From the NCBI RefSeq assembly GCF_030732845.1, contig NZ_JASHKA010000040.1, positions 1 through 36,720 of the forward strand: 36,720 nt of DNA. The letters run 5' to 3'. Both the position numbers and the translations under genes were made by a program. Positions 1 through 7,330 of this stretch are shown piece by piece (position 1 is the stretch's first letter; each line of letters opens with the position of its first letter). This stretch comes from Roseibium sp. MMSF_3544. Lineage in GTDB: Bacteria; Pseudomonadota; Alphaproteobacteria; Rhizobiales; Stappiaceae. A model generated the notes under the pieces. It searched no databases, was not told the DNA's origin, and worked only from the letters and a program-made list of their open reading frames with translations.

Positions 1-74
1 GGCATTAACTTCAAGACACCGATCAGTCGTCTGAACCTCAATCGGTGAACAACCTCATTGGAAAGCACACCTAG
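1..74 (+). pseudogene. C-terminal remnant of an IS481-like transposase, frameshifted
   Basis: The first 45 bases translate (frame 1) to a peptide ending in KTPISRLNLNR and then hit TGA at 46-48. One frame back, from 45, the sequence reads VNNLIGKHT and stops at TAG 72-74. From memory, IS481/IS3-type transposases often end in a PISRL...NNLL.LHT-like motif, so the two frames together look like one tail with a one-base shift. The window edge cuts off everything upstream, so the catalytic DDE region cannot be seen. The stop lies only 2 nt from the convergent stop of the next gene, leaving no room for a normal right terminal repeat. This suggests a decayed copy. Only about 24 residues are available. 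Confidence 0.4.
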
Positions 75-76
75 GG

Positions 77-466
77 TCAGGTCTTTTCGATCAGATCCCA
101 CTTGTTGCCGAACGGGTCCTGGAAGACGGCGACCTTGCCGTAGGGTTCTGAGCGCGGGCTCTCAAGAAACGTGACGCCAGCAGTGACCATCGACTTGTAG
201 TCCCTATCGAAATCGTCCGTGTCGAGGAACAGGAACACCCGGCCACCGGCCTGGTTTCCGATGCTCGCGGCCTGCGCCGGGGCATCTGCCTGCGCCAGGA
301 GCAGGCGCGTTTCCGTACTGCCCTTCGGGGCGACCAGAACCCAGCGCTTTGTCTCTGACAGCGGCGTGTCCTCGATCAGTTCGAAGCCAAGGCTGCCCAC
401 ATAGAAATCTATCGCTTCGTCGTAGTCCGGCACGACAAGCGTGACAGCGCCGATGATCTGTTTCAT
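77..466 (-). CDS. VOC superfamily (glyoxalase/bleomycin-resistance fold) protein
   Basis: This is a 129-residue single-domain protein. The start at 466 (MKQIIGAVTLVVPDYDEA) was preferred over a 17-residue upstream extension because it gives the normal VOC N-terminus. It also sits 4 nt after the stop of the upstream gene, which implies translational coupling. Typical VOC features are visible: a first beta strand followed by DYDEAIDFYVGSLGFEL, and the C-terminal DPFGNKWDLIE motif whose Glu is usually a metal ligand. VOC proteins include glyoxalases, dioxygenases and antibiotic-binding proteins, so the substrate cannot be assigned. It is probably cytoplasmic. The fold call is secure and the function is unknown. 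Confidence 0.85.
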   Translation of the reverse strand: MKQIIGAVTLVVPDYDEAIDFYVGSLGFELIEDTPLSETKRWVLVAPKGSTETRLLLAQADAPAQAASIGNQAGGRVFLFLDTDDFDRDYKSMVTAGVTFLESPRSEPYGKVAVFQDPFGNKWDLIEKT

Positions 467-470
467 TTGG

Positions 471-890
471 TCATTGCGCCTTGTGGTAGACGGACGTGTT
501 GGTGAAGCTGGCGACATCGACCAGATGGACGGTTTGGGTAACCGTCAGGGTCCGGCCATCCTCCGACAACTCGCGGTCAGCCTTCATGATTGTGAGGCCG
601 CCGCGCCGTGCTTCGGAAACAAGGTTCCGCTCGCCCTGAAACACCAGCCGCATGGCGTCGACCAATCCGCTCTTGCCAAGCTTTACTTCCGGCCCGTCCG
701 GCATGGCCTCGAACGTGTCACTGGTTTCTTCACCCTCCGCGGAAATCTGGTTCATGGTGAAGCTGACCATGCCGAAATTGTCCTCGATCCGGAGCGTTGC
801 ACTTTTCGGCGGCTCGCCCTGGTCGAATTCGCTTTCATCTGAATCCAGGATCCAGGTGCCGAGAAAAGGTGCGATTTTGTCTTCGGTCAT
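471..890 (-). CDS. Small hypothetical protein, lipocalin-like pattern
   Basis: This is a 139-residue protein. The start was set at the ATG at 888-890 (MTEDKIAPFLGTWILD), because the longer reading upstream runs through a repeat element and lacks family-like sequence. The N-terminal pattern F.GTW.LD.DESEFDQGEPPKSATL and the C-terminal DGRTLTVTQTV...VYHK resemble small beta-rich lipocalin-like proteins common in soil and marine bacteria, recalled from memory. No signal peptide or membrane segment is present, so it is probably cytoplasmic. It lies 4 nt upstream of the VOC gene and is probably cotranscribed with it. No reaction can be assigned. Confidence 0.7.
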   Translation of the reverse strand: MTEDKIAPFLGTWILDSDESEFDQGEPPKSATLRIEDNFGMVSFTMNQISAEGEETSDTFEAMPDGPEVKLGKSGLVDAMRLVFQGERNLVSEARRGGLTIMKADRELSEDGRTLTVTQTVHLVDVASFTNTSVYHKAQ

Positions 891-970
891 GTGATCAATC
901 CGGATCTTGCAAAAAGAAATGCCGCGAGGGACTTTTGGAGGCTCCCGGTGAAGTGATTGCGACGCCGCAA

Positions 971-1089
971 CGTCATCCCGGCCAAGCGCAGCGCGAGCCG
1001 GGATCGGGGAGCTGCAATTCCTCGTCGAGATAAACCATGACATTGGCTCACCGATCCCGGATCTTCACTTCGTTGCGTCCGGGATGACG
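971..1089. repeat. Composite extragenic palindrome, GTCATCCCGG family
   Basis: The unit begins with CGTCATCCCGG (971-981) and ends with its exact reverse complement (1079-1089). Inside are a hairpin at 975-1004 (8-bp arms ATCCCGGC/GCCGGGAT), another at 1054-1085 (ATCCCGGA/TCCGGGAT), and a 10-bp pair at 998-1007/1051-1060. Related units occur at 4213-4475 and near 24930-24970. It lies upstream of the 471-890 gene and contains no credible coding sequence. It is probably a non-autonomous REP-like element. Confidence 0.75.
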
Positions 1090-1130
1090 ACGCACAAGAT
1101 GCCACAAACATGTAAACCGCCCACGGGATA

Positions 1131-1208
1131 CTAGTTTGGTGAATTTGAAACACGCCTCATCGCAGCAACCCTCGCGGGAGCGTATTTCAAATTCGAAAAC
1201 CGCACTAG
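1131..1208. repeat. CTAGT-ended imperfect inverted repeat, unit A
   Basis: The left arm starts CTAGT at 1131 and contains GAATTTGAAACACG (1141-1154). The right arm ends ACTAG at 1208 and contains the complement of GAATTTGAAATACG (1181-1194). The two arms match across these 14 bases with one difference and share the CTAGT ends. The segment between the ends is too short for a gene. Unit B, with the same architecture, follows 13 bases later. Confidence 0.7.
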
Positions 1209-1221
1209 AAGCATAAACTTG

Positions 1222-1297
1222 CTAGTCACCTTTTTGAATCTGAAGTTCGTTCAGAGCGAGTTGAAAAGTGAGACGAACTTCAGATTCAGGTGACTAG
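1222..1297. repeat. CTAGT-ended inverted repeat, unit B (25-bp arms)
   Basis: The arms are 1222-1250 and 1273-1297. They are perfect reverse complements over 25 bases except for four extra T residues in the left arm. The loop is 22 nt. The ends are CTAGTCACC and its complement, with a GAATCTGAAG core like the GAATTTGAAA core of unit A. The unit lies 32 nt beyond the leuB stop codon, so in RNA it would form a stable hairpin that could protect or end the leuB transcript. Together with unit A it is probably a pair of small mobile palindromes. Confidence 0.8.
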
Positions 1298-1328
1298 TAT
1301 GCGGCTTTCATTGCAAACGATGTTGCGA

Positions 1329-2441
1329 TCAGGCGTTCAGCGCTTCCAGTTCGGCGACGATGACATCACCCATTTCCGAGGTGGTCACGATGGTGTCCCC
1401 GTCCTTGGCGATGTCCTTGGTGCGCAGACCTTTTTCCAGAGCAGCTTCGATCGCCTTTTCGACCTTGTCGGCGGCTTCGATCTCCTCGAAGGAATAGCGC
1501 AGCGCCATGGCAAAGCTGGCGATCATGGCGATTGGATTGGCGGCGCCTGTGCCGGCAATGTCGGGTGCAGAGCCGTGGACCGGCTCATAAAGCGCCTTGC
1601 GCTTGCCGGTAACCGGATCCGGTGCACCAAGAGAGGCGGACGGCAACATGCCGAGAGAGCCGGTCAGCATGGCGGCAACGTCGGACAGCATGTCGCCAAA
1701 GAGGTTGTCGGTGACGATGACGTCGAACTGCTTCGGCCAGCGCACAAGCTGCATGCCACCGGCATCGGCGAGCATGTGATCCAGTTCCACATCTTCAAAG
1801 CCGTGCTGATGCGTCTCGGTGACGACTTCGTTCCAGAGCACGCCGGACTTCATCACGTTCCGCTTTTCCATGGACGTGACCTTGTTGTTGCGCGTGCGTG
1901 CCAGCTCAAAGGCGACCTTGGAAATGCGTTCGATCTCGTAGCTGTCATAGACCTGGGTGTCGACGCCGCGCTTCTGGCCGTTGCCGAGGTCGGTGATTTC
2001 CTTCGGTTCGCCAAAATAGACACCGCCGGTCAGCTCCCGCACGATCAGGATGTCGAGACCTTCCACAACTTCCGGCTTGAGCGAAGAGGCGTCGGCAAGG
2101 GCCGGGTAACAGATCGCCGGGCGCAGGTTCGCAAACAGTTCCATCTCCTTGCGCAAGCGCAGGAGACCGGCTTCCGGGCGAACGTCGTAAGGCACCTTGT
2201 CCCACTTCGGACCGCCGACTGCGCCGAAAATCACAGCATCGACTTCGAGCGCCTTGGCCATGTCCTCTTCAGAAATCGCAGCGCCGTGCTTGTCGTAGGC
2301 AGCGCCGCCCACATGGCCTTCGGTTGTGTCGAAGGACATATCGCTGTTTTCGTTGAACCAGGCGATTACCTTTTCCACTTCCTTCATGATTTCGGCGCCG
2401 ATGCCGTCGCCCGGCAGAAGCAGAAGACTGTGAGAAGCCAT
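1329..2441 (-). CDS. leuB: 3-isopropylmalate dehydrogenase
   Basis: LeuB carries out NAD-dependent oxidative decarboxylation of 3-isopropylmalate to 2-oxoisocaproate, the third step of leucine biosynthesis in the cytoplasm. The 370-residue length is normal for the family. The N-terminus LLLLPGDGIGAEIM is typical, and R-rich substrate motifs (LRLRKEMELFANLRP) follow. The metal/substrate signature appears as FDVIVTDNLFGDMLSDVAA, and the NAD-binding HGSAPDIAGTGAANP is near residues 275-290. The ATG at 2439-2441 gives the family N-terminus directly. The gene stands alone on the minus strand, with the TauE gene 140 nt upstream and the repeat units downstream. No leucine attenuator was recognised ahead of it. 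It contrasts with the leucine-degradation operon at 23114-31807. Confidence 0.97.
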   Translation of the reverse strand: MASHSLLLLPGDGIGAEIMKEVEKVIAWFNENSDMSFDTTEGHVGGAAYDKHGAAISEEDMAKALEVDAVIFGAVGGPKWDKVPYDVRPEAGLLRLRKEMELFANLRPAICYPALADASSLKPEVVEGLDILIVRELTGGVYFGEPKEITDLGNGQKRGVDTQVYDSYEIERISKVAFELARTRNNKVTSMEKRNVMKSGVLWNEVVTETHQHGFEDVELDHMLADAGGMQLVRWPKQFDVIVTDNLFGDMLSDVAAMLTGSLGMLPSASLGAPDPVTGKRKALYEPVHGSAPDIAGTGAANPIAMIASFAMALRYSFEEIEAADKVEKAIEAALEKGLRTKDIAKDGDTIVTTSEMGDVIVAELEALNA

Positions 2442-2538
2442 GGACGTTCCATCCCAAATTATTGAAAACCGTTGAGGCTGAGTTACAGCGTCAGGCCCGG
2501 TCTTTCAAGGCGCAGCTGTTGCGAATAACTCAAGTAAG

Positions 2539-2574
2539 GCGCCCTGAACGGTCAAGCGTTCAGGAGCAGCGCCC
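2539..2574 (-). terminator. GC-rich hairpin after the TauE gene
   Basis: CCTGAACG (2543-2550) and CGTTCAGG (2557-2564) form a perfect 8-bp stem with a 6-nt loop. It can extend through GGCGC/GCGCC at the base. It lies just past the stop of the minus-strand permease gene (2582). There is no clear T run after the stem, so it may be a weak terminator or a 3'-end stabiliser rather than a classical rho-independent terminator. Confidence 0.4.
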
Positions 2575-2581
2575 GATCTCT

Positions 2582-3346
2582 TCAGAACCAGCTTCGGCCC
2601 GCCTGCCAGAGCAGGTTCAGCGCCAGCGCTGTCATCACCCATTTGAAGCCTGTCTTGAAGGTCTTTTCCTCCATCTTGCCGAGAAGACGTGAACCGGCGA
2701 GCGTCCCGAGGAAGCCGCTGAGGATCATCATGACGATCAGGCCGGCCCAAGGGGCGAAAGCAAAGCCGAGAGCGCCGAAGGCAAGGATCTTGAAAACGTG
2801 CATCACCAAAGCGGTGACCGCCTGGTTGGCGACAAATCCGTGACGCGTCAGACCGAGCGTCGACAGGACAGCGCCGCCGATCGGGCCAGCGGCGCCGAAG
2901 AACATGGACAGAAACGTCGAGGCGAACCCTGCCACCGCCATTGCGCGTTTGCGGACCTTGCCGAATTTGGGCGGTTTGCCCCAGACGACCCACAGCACGA
3001 ACAGGCCAATGCCGGCACGCAGGACAGAGGAAGGCAATTCCACCGCGATGGCGCCGCCGAGTGCGGCTCCGATGATCGCGCCAGCCGTGAACCAGGCGAC
3101 GATGGACCAGTCCACATGTTTCAGCTGTACCAGGGCGCGGCCCCCGTTGGAGCCGACCTGAACCACGCCATGAACCGGCACAAGCGCGCTCGCGGGCATG
3201 AGGTTTGCCATCACGGCAATCAACGCGATGCCGCCGCCAAGACCGACAGCAGCGGTCAGGGCGGAGGTGAAAAAACTGGCGATCACAAGCGCGATGGTCG
3301 CGACAGGGCCGAGCTGATCCGGAAAGACCGATGCAAGAAGGTCCAT
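2582..3346 (-). CDS. TauE/SafE family membrane permease
   Basis: This is a 254-residue polytopic inner-membrane protein with about eight hydrophobic segments. The Gly-rich first helix pair (ALTAAVGLGGGIALIAVMANL) and the repeat-related segment MFFGAAGPIGGAVLSTLGL match the duplicated TauE/SafE fold. These proteins are usually described as exporters or importers of small sulfonates, sulfite or other organic anions; the substrate cannot be told from sequence. The start at 3346 lies 4 nt after the stop of the AlbA_2 gene, so the two are almost certainly one transcript. No sulfur-metabolism gene lies nearby, so the generic family label is used. Confidence 0.88.
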   Translation of the reverse strand: MDLLASVFPDQLGPVATIALVIASFFTSALTAAVGLGGGIALIAVMANLMPASALVPVHGVVQVGSNGGRALVQLKHVDWSIVAWFTAGAIIGAALGGAIAVELPSSVLRAGIGLFVLWVVWGKPPKFGKVRKRAMAVAGFASTFLSMFFGAAGPIGGAVLSTLGLTRHGFVANQAVTALVMHVFKILAFGALGFAFAPWAGLIVMMILSGFLGTLAGSRLLGKMEEKTFKTGFKWVMTALALNLLWQAGRSWF

Positions 3347-3350
3347 CCAG

Positions 3351-4145
3351 TCAGTTCCAGCGCGTCTTGGCGTAGCTGAGCGCTTCGCGAACGTCGAGCT
3401 GCCGGGTGGAATTGCCGCTTCGCACGTAAAATGCGGACGACCGGTTCTCGTCCAGATAAGCGGCCCGCGGTGTCGGGCGGATGATGATCATCGCCACGTC
3501 TTTCGAATTCACCCTGGAAAAGACAGTGTGGATGTAGGGACACAGGTCCCCTCCCAGGTATTTCGACACGATGTCATTGACGGTGCGCTCGAAAGCATCG
3601 AGGTCAGGGCTCTTCAGCGTGGAAAGATCCTTGTCCAGACCGAGCGGCTCACCATCATCGTTGACACCCACAAGCAGATAGCCGCCCTCGGCGTTGAAGA
3701 AGCCGGCAATCGTCTTGGCGATGACCTTTTCAAGGCCTCGGTTGACACGATCCTCCTTCATGTCCCACCGGAGCGAGGATTTGAATTCGACGCGCTCGTT
3801 CTCACCCTGTTTCATGATCGCGGGGATCTGCGTCGTCTGTTCATCGCGCAGCGACTTGTAGGCCTCGGTGGTTCGCAGGTAGTTGCGAGTGAATATGGCA
3901 AAGGCCAGTCCAACGATAGCGCCAACCAATGTATAGGCGATCGCGACATCCAGATGGCGCGGCAGCAGGATCAGCCAGAGGCGCGCCGACAGGAATTCAA
4001 AAAGGTTGGGGGCCGTCTCTGAAAACCGCGACAGTTCCCACCAGACCACGACCAGGTTGAGCGGGTGAATGACAAGCACCCCGACCACGGCGCCGACCAG
4101 CACATATGTCACCAGGAAGGGAAGCTTGAACGGGGAAAGTGTCAT
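3351..4145 (-). CDS. Membrane protein with cytoplasmic AlbA_2 (Schlafen-type) domain
   Basis: The 264-residue protein begins with two hydrophobic segments (about residues 8-35 and 65-85). It then carries an AlbA_2-type domain: GENERVEFKSSLRW near 113-126, KTIAGFFNAEGGYLLVGVNDDGEPLGLDKD near 143-172, and FYVRSGNSTRQLDVREA near the end. The domain was first proposed as a DNA-binding or ATPase-like module and is shared with Schlafen proteins; soluble bacterial forms are common. The membrane-anchored form here should place the domain on the cytoplasmic face. It is the first gene of a two-gene unit with the TauE permease (4-nt gap). That pairing suggests a sensory or modulating role for transport, but this is only inference. 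Confidence 0.8.
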   Translation of the reverse strand: MTLSPFKLPFLVTYVLVGAVVGVLVIHPLNLVVVWWELSRFSETAPNLFEFLSARLWLILLPRHLDVAIAYTLVGAIVGLAFAIFTRNYLRTTEAYKSLRDEQTTQIPAIMKQGENERVEFKSSLRWDMKEDRVNRGLEKVIAKTIAGFFNAEGGYLLVGVNDDGEPLGLDKDLSTLKSPDLDAFERTVNDIVSKYLGGDLCPYIHTVFSRVNSKDVAMIIIRPTPRAAYLDENRSSAFYVRSGNSTRQLDVREALSYAKTRWN

Positions 4146-4212
4146 TGCGAAGTGCCCAAAAGAAAACGCCGGCGGGGACCGGCGTCAGTCATATAGCGAA
4201 TTCCGACGTTCG

Positions 4213-4475
4213 TCATCCCGCTGTGCGTCGATCCGTTCAGCCAGGCAAACAGCGATCCAGTTTCACCCGCAATCCCGCAGCAAAGCGTCCTGCCGTGGTT
4301 TGATCCAACGCTGTCCTGTCCAGCGGGACATGGGTCCGTCCCCGAGAATTGTCATCCCGGCTGGAGCGAAGCGCAAGGCCGGGATCCGGTAAACTCTTGT
4401 CTGGTCGTCTTTTTCAGTCGCGGGTCACACGGAATACTGGGTCCCGGTCTTACCGCTCGCGCGGCAAACCGGGAC
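4213..4475. repeat. Cluster of GTCATCCCGG-type palindromes in a 362-nt gap
   Basis: The non-coding stretch 4146-4507 holds three nested palindromes. TCCCGCTG near 4217 pairs with CAGCGGGA at 4321-4328. ATCCCGGC (4354-4361) pairs with GCCGGGAT (4378-4385). GTCCCGGT (4441-4448) pairs with ACCGGGAC (4468-4475). The first two are introduced by GTCAT, as in the element at 971-1089. No ORF here has family-like sequence. These are probably dispersed extragenic repeats, and they separate the AlbA_2/TauE unit from the M20 gene. Confidence 0.7.
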
Positions 4476-4507
4476 GACAACCTGTGGGATAATTCTGTGC
4501 TTTTATG

Positions 4508-5683
4508 CTAGGCCGCTTTTGCGGGCAGCGCGGTTTCCACGAGTTTGACCCAGTAGGAACAGCCGACCGGAATAAGGTCGTCGTTGAAGTCATACTCAGG
4601 GTGGTGAAGGCCGGCGCTGTCGCCGTTGCCGGCGAAGATGAAGGCGCCCGGGCGTTCTTCGAGCATGTAGGAAAAGTCTTCGCCACCCATCATCGGAGCG
4701 ATGTTCCGGTTGACCTTTCCTTCGCCAGCGATTCCTTCTGCGATCTCTGCAGCGAAATCCGTTTGTTCGTCGTGGTTTGCCGTTACCGGATACCCACGCC
4801 GGAAATGCAGCTCTGCGGTTGCGTCGAAGGCCTCGGCGATGGACTTTACGATGCCTTCCATACGCTGTTCGGCGAGGTCGCGCATTTCCGGGTTCAAGGA
4901 GCGTACCGTGCCCCGCAGGACGGCTTCCTGCGGAATAACGTTAAAGGCACTGCCCGCGTTGAAGACTGTCACGGAGACAACTACTGAATCGAGCGGATCG
5001 GCATTCCGGCTGGCGATTGTCTGCAGGGCGGACACGATCTTGGCCCCGGCGACAACCGGGTCGATGGTCTGGTGCGGTTTGGCGGCGTGGCCACCCTTGC
5101 CGGTAACGGTGATCTTGAACTCGTCCGTTGCCGCCATGATCGGGCCCTTGCGGATCGCAAATTCGCCGATCGGCATGCCCGGGTAGTTGTGCATGCCGTA
5201 GACCTCGTCAATCGGCCAGCGGGTCATCAGGCCGTCATCGATCATGGCCTTGGCGCCGGCGCCGCCTTCTTCGGCGGGCTGAAAGATCACCACCACTGTG
5301 CCGTCGAAGTTACGCGTTTCGGAGAGATATTTGGCAGCGCCGAGGAGCATGGCGGTATGGCCGTCATGGCCGCAGGCGTGCATCTTGCCGGGAACCTTGG
5401 ATGCGTAGGGCTTCTGCGTCTCTTCTTCGATCGGCAGTGCATCCATGTCCGCGCGCAAGCCGATGGTTCGACCAGTGCCGCCGTTGCGTCCCTTGATCAC
5501 GCCCACCACACCGGTCTTGCCGATACCGGTGGTGACCTCATCAACGCCAAAGCTCTCCAGCAGCTCCGCCACTTTTCCGGCTGTGCGCACGGTTTCGTAA
5601 AGAACTTCCGGATTCTCGTGGAGATCCCGGCGCCAGACGGTGATCTCGTCAGCGAGGTCGGCAAGGCGGTTCACGATGGGCAT
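4508..5683 (-). CDS. M20 family amidohydrolase (hippurate hydrolase/IAA-amino-acid hydrolase type)
   Basis: This 391-residue zinc-dependent enzyme hydrolyses the amide bond of N-acyl amino acids; related enzymes act on hippurate, N-acetyl amino acids or indole-acetyl conjugates. M20D motifs are clear: WRRDLHENPE, GLRADMDALPIEE, MHACGHDGHTAMLLGAA (metal-binding Cys and His), FQPAEEGGAGA, a dimerisation-domain TGKGGHAAKPH, and GGEDFSYMLEERPGAF. The ATG at 5681-5683 was chosen over the adjacent TTG because AGGAG lies 7 nt before it. No signal peptide is seen, so it is cytoplasmic. It stands alone between a repeat-rich gap and the methyltransferase gene. Substrate specificity is not determined. 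Confidence 0.92.
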   Translation of the reverse strand: MPIVNRLADLADEITVWRRDLHENPEVLYETVRTAGKVAELLESFGVDEVTTGIGKTGVVGVIKGRNGGTGRTIGLRADMDALPIEEETQKPYASKVPGKMHACGHDGHTAMLLGAAKYLSETRNFDGTVVVIFQPAEEGGAGAKAMIDDGLMTRWPIDEVYGMHNYPGMPIGEFAIRKGPIMAATDEFKITVTGKGGHAAKPHQTIDPVVAGAKIVSALQTIASRNADPLDSVVVSVTVFNAGSAFNVIPQEAVLRGTVRSLNPEMRDLAEQRMEGIVKSIAEAFDATAELHFRRGYPVTANHDEQTDFAAEIAEGIAGEGKVNRNIAPMMGGEDFSYMLEERPGAFIFAGNGDSAGLHHPEYDFNDDLIPVGCSYWVKLVETALPAKAA

Positions 5684-5834
5684 CAAACACTCCTGGACGC
5701 TGGATGAAACTAGAAATTGGTCGTCTACGCGCTAACCTACCGCACATAATTCAAAGGGAAAGCTTGAAGGTAGAAAAACTGACCGATTGATCGCTAAATA
5801 ACCGAAATGATCCGACTTTCCCATATGCTGCGGA

Positions 5835-6494
5835 TTAATTTTTCGACAGGCGGAAAACCCGCGTTCTTTTTACCTCGTTGTCCTCCAGCGCGGCGACGAC
5901 CGGCACAGAATACTCAGCCAGCTCAATAAGGCGTTTTGTCGGCAAAAAGGACCTGCCGGGGTCACCGATCAAGACCTCTGTATCGCCATCGGTCAGCCTG
6001 TCCAGGAAGGCAAGGACCTTCACCGCCATCGGCTTTTCGTAAAAGACATCGCCGCAAAAGACGATGTCGGCCTCCGGAGGATCGGAAGACGTAATGTCGG
6101 CGGTTTCGAGGGTGAGCTCTACGCCGTTGAGCTTCGCGTTCAAACTGGTTGCCGCCAACGCGAAAGGGTCGATGTCCACCGCATGGCAGGATCTTGCACC
6201 GGCCATCATCGCCGCAATGCCGACAAGACCCGACCCACAGGCAAAATCGAGAACCTTTTTTCCGGCGACCAGCGAGGGCGTGTCCAGAATATAGCGGGCA
6301 AGCCCCTGGCCACCTGCCCAGGCAAAAGCCCAAAAAGGCGGAGCAAGGCCAAGCTCTCCCAGTTCCTCTTCCGTCTTCTGCCACATCTCCATGGCTTCAT
6401 CGGCAAGGTGGAGCCGGATTTCCTCAGCGTGGGGAACCGGCTTGATTTTGGTCTCCCGGCGGATGAAACCGACGGGGTCCTCGATAGGGGACAT
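5835..6494 (-). CDS. ETF-beta lysine methyltransferase homologue (METTL20-like)
   Basis: This is a 219-residue class I SAM methyltransferase. Motif I is VLDFACGSGLVGIAA (about residues 81-95), followed by the acidic loop AVDIDPFA (105-112) and GDVFYEKPMA (148-157). The segment PPFWAFAWAGGQGLARYILD closely resembles mammalian ETFBKMT/METTL20 and its alphaproteobacterial homologues, which methylate lysines of electron-transfer flavoprotein beta subunit. I recall that an Agrobacterium member has been shown to act this way. Older annotations call it L11 methyltransferase-like or Nnt1. The start at 6494 (MSPIEDPVGFIRRETKI) fits that family; the longer upstream reading has no similarity. The link to ETF is attractive because acyl-CoA dehydrogenases of leucine breakdown use ETF. 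Confidence 0.85.
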   Translation of the reverse strand: MSPIEDPVGFIRRETKIKPVPHAEEIRLHLADEAMEMWQKTEEELGELGLAPPFWAFAWAGGQGLARYILDTPSLVAGKKVLDFACGSGLVGIAAMMAGARSCHAVDIDPFALAATSLNAKLNGVELTLETADITSSDPPEADIVFCGDVFYEKPMAVKVLAFLDRLTDGDTEVLIGDPGRSFLPTKRLIELAEYSVPVVAALEDNEVKRTRVFRLSKN

Positions 6495-6561
6495 GGACGT
6501 TACCCATTCCGGTTTGTCGCGAAGACGCGTCTTGCGTTCAGCATCCCGCGTTTCCCAAAAC

Positions 6562-6582
6562 CCCCCTCGCCGGGCGAGGGGG
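6562..6582 (-). terminator. Candidate rho-independent terminator after the EVE gene
   Basis: CCCCCTCG (6562-6569) pairs with CGAGGGGG (6575-6582) around a 5-nt loop. Read on the minus strand, the stem is followed at once by GG and then TTTT. It lies 32-52 nt past the EVE-domain stop and 68 nt before the methyltransferase start, so it would end the YciI-EVE transcript. Confidence 0.5.
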
Positions 6583-6613
6583 TGAAACCGAGAGTGGGGT
6601 GTCGTGGCGCCGA

Positions 6614-7039
6614 CTATGCCGGCTTTTTCAAACCACCCATTTCGCAAACAATCTTCCACTCGTCTTCCGTGACCGGTTGCACCGAAAGACGGGTGTTGGC
6701 AACGAGCGCCATCTTTTCAAGGCGCGGCTCGGCTTTCACATCCGCAAGTGAGACCGGTTCGGGCATGTCGCACACAGCTTTGAAATCCACGCATTCCCAG
6801 CGCGGATCGTCCGTGGTCGTGTCCGGATGAATGTCACTACAAACCTCGACGACGCCAACGACTTCCTTGCCGATATTGGAATGATAAAAGAAGGCTCTGT
6901 CGCCGATCTCCATCGCGCGCATGTTGTTGCGGGCCTGATAGTTACGGATGCCGTCCCATTGCTCGCCGGCATCCCCCTTGGCCTTTTGTTGCTCCCACGA
7001 CCACTTGTCCGGCTCGGATTTGATCAGCCAATATTGCAC
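6614..7039 (-). CDS. EVE domain protein
   Basis: The 141-residue protein consists of a single EVE (PUA-like) domain: MQYWLIKSEPDKWSWE at the N-terminus, WDGIRNYQARNNMRAMEIGDRAFFYHSN in the middle, and VGVVEV. The EVE family is thought to bind modified bases in DNA or RNA (YTH and SRA relatives). This short stand-alone type is common next to yciI and gpsA in alphaproteobacteria, in contrast to defence-associated EVE fusions. The start is GTG at 7037-7039, placed directly after the TAA of the YciI gene with no gap, so translation is probably coupled. Its ligand here is unknown. Confidence 0.9.
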   Translation of the reverse strand: MQYWLIKSEPDKWSWEQQKAKGDAGEQWDGIRNYQARNNMRAMEIGDRAFFYHSNIGKEVVGVVEVCSDIHPDTTTDDPRWECVDFKAVCDMPEPVSLADVKAEPRLEKMALVANTRLSVQPVTEDEWKIVCEMGGLKKPA

Positions 7040-7330
7040 TTAGTTTACCTCCGGGTTCTTGATCACCCAGTTCCAGGGACGGATTTCGACGCTCTCGAAC
7101 AGGCCTGCCCGCTCATAGGGGTCCTCTTCCGCTATCGCGAGCGCCTCGTCCCGGTTGGCGGCCTCGATCACGACAAGCGATCCGGTCATGTTGCCGTCGT
7201 CGTCGAGGAAGGGCCCGGCGGCTTTCAGGCCGTCGCCAAGGCTTTTCAGAAAGGCGATGTGATCATCACGGTTGTCGAGACGGGTTTGCAATGCACCGGG
7301 TTTGTCGGTGCAGATCAAGGCATAGAGCAT
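7040..7330 (-). CDS. YciI family protein
   Basis: The 96-residue protein starts MLYALICTDKPGALQTRLDNRDDHIAFL and contains GPFLDDDGNMTGSLVVIEAANRDEALAIAEEDPYERAGLFESVEIRPW, the standard YciI (ferredoxin-like, dimeric) pattern with the conserved His and Asp pair. The biochemical role of most YciI proteins is uncertain; distant relatives act on chlorinated or muconolactone-type compounds. It is directly followed by the EVE gene, with its TAA abutting the GTG start. The gpsA stop lies 78 nt upstream, so all of 6614-10112 may be one long transcript. Confidence 0.92.
   Translation of the reverse strand: MLYALICTDKPGALQTRLDNRDDHIAFLKSLGDGLKAAGPFLDDDGNMTGSLVVIEAANRDEALAIAEEDPYERAGLFESVEIRPWNWVIKNPEVN

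Noticed and set aside
71..86. CTAGGGTCAGG next to the transposase tail as another terminal repeat copy
   Set aside because: Agreement stops after about seven bases, and the VOC stop codon begins inside it.
971..1297. A CRISPR array or small RNA gene made from the repeated hairpins
   Set aside because: The units are inverted and of different sizes, with no equal spacers, and they recur in other intergenic gaps in the manner of dispersed repeats.
1290..2465. A 391-codon plus-strand reading opposite leuB, longer than leuB itself
   Set aside because: It mirrors leuB codon structure, has His/Gly/Asp-rich content typical of antisense of a GC-rich gene, and matches no family; leuB is unambiguous.
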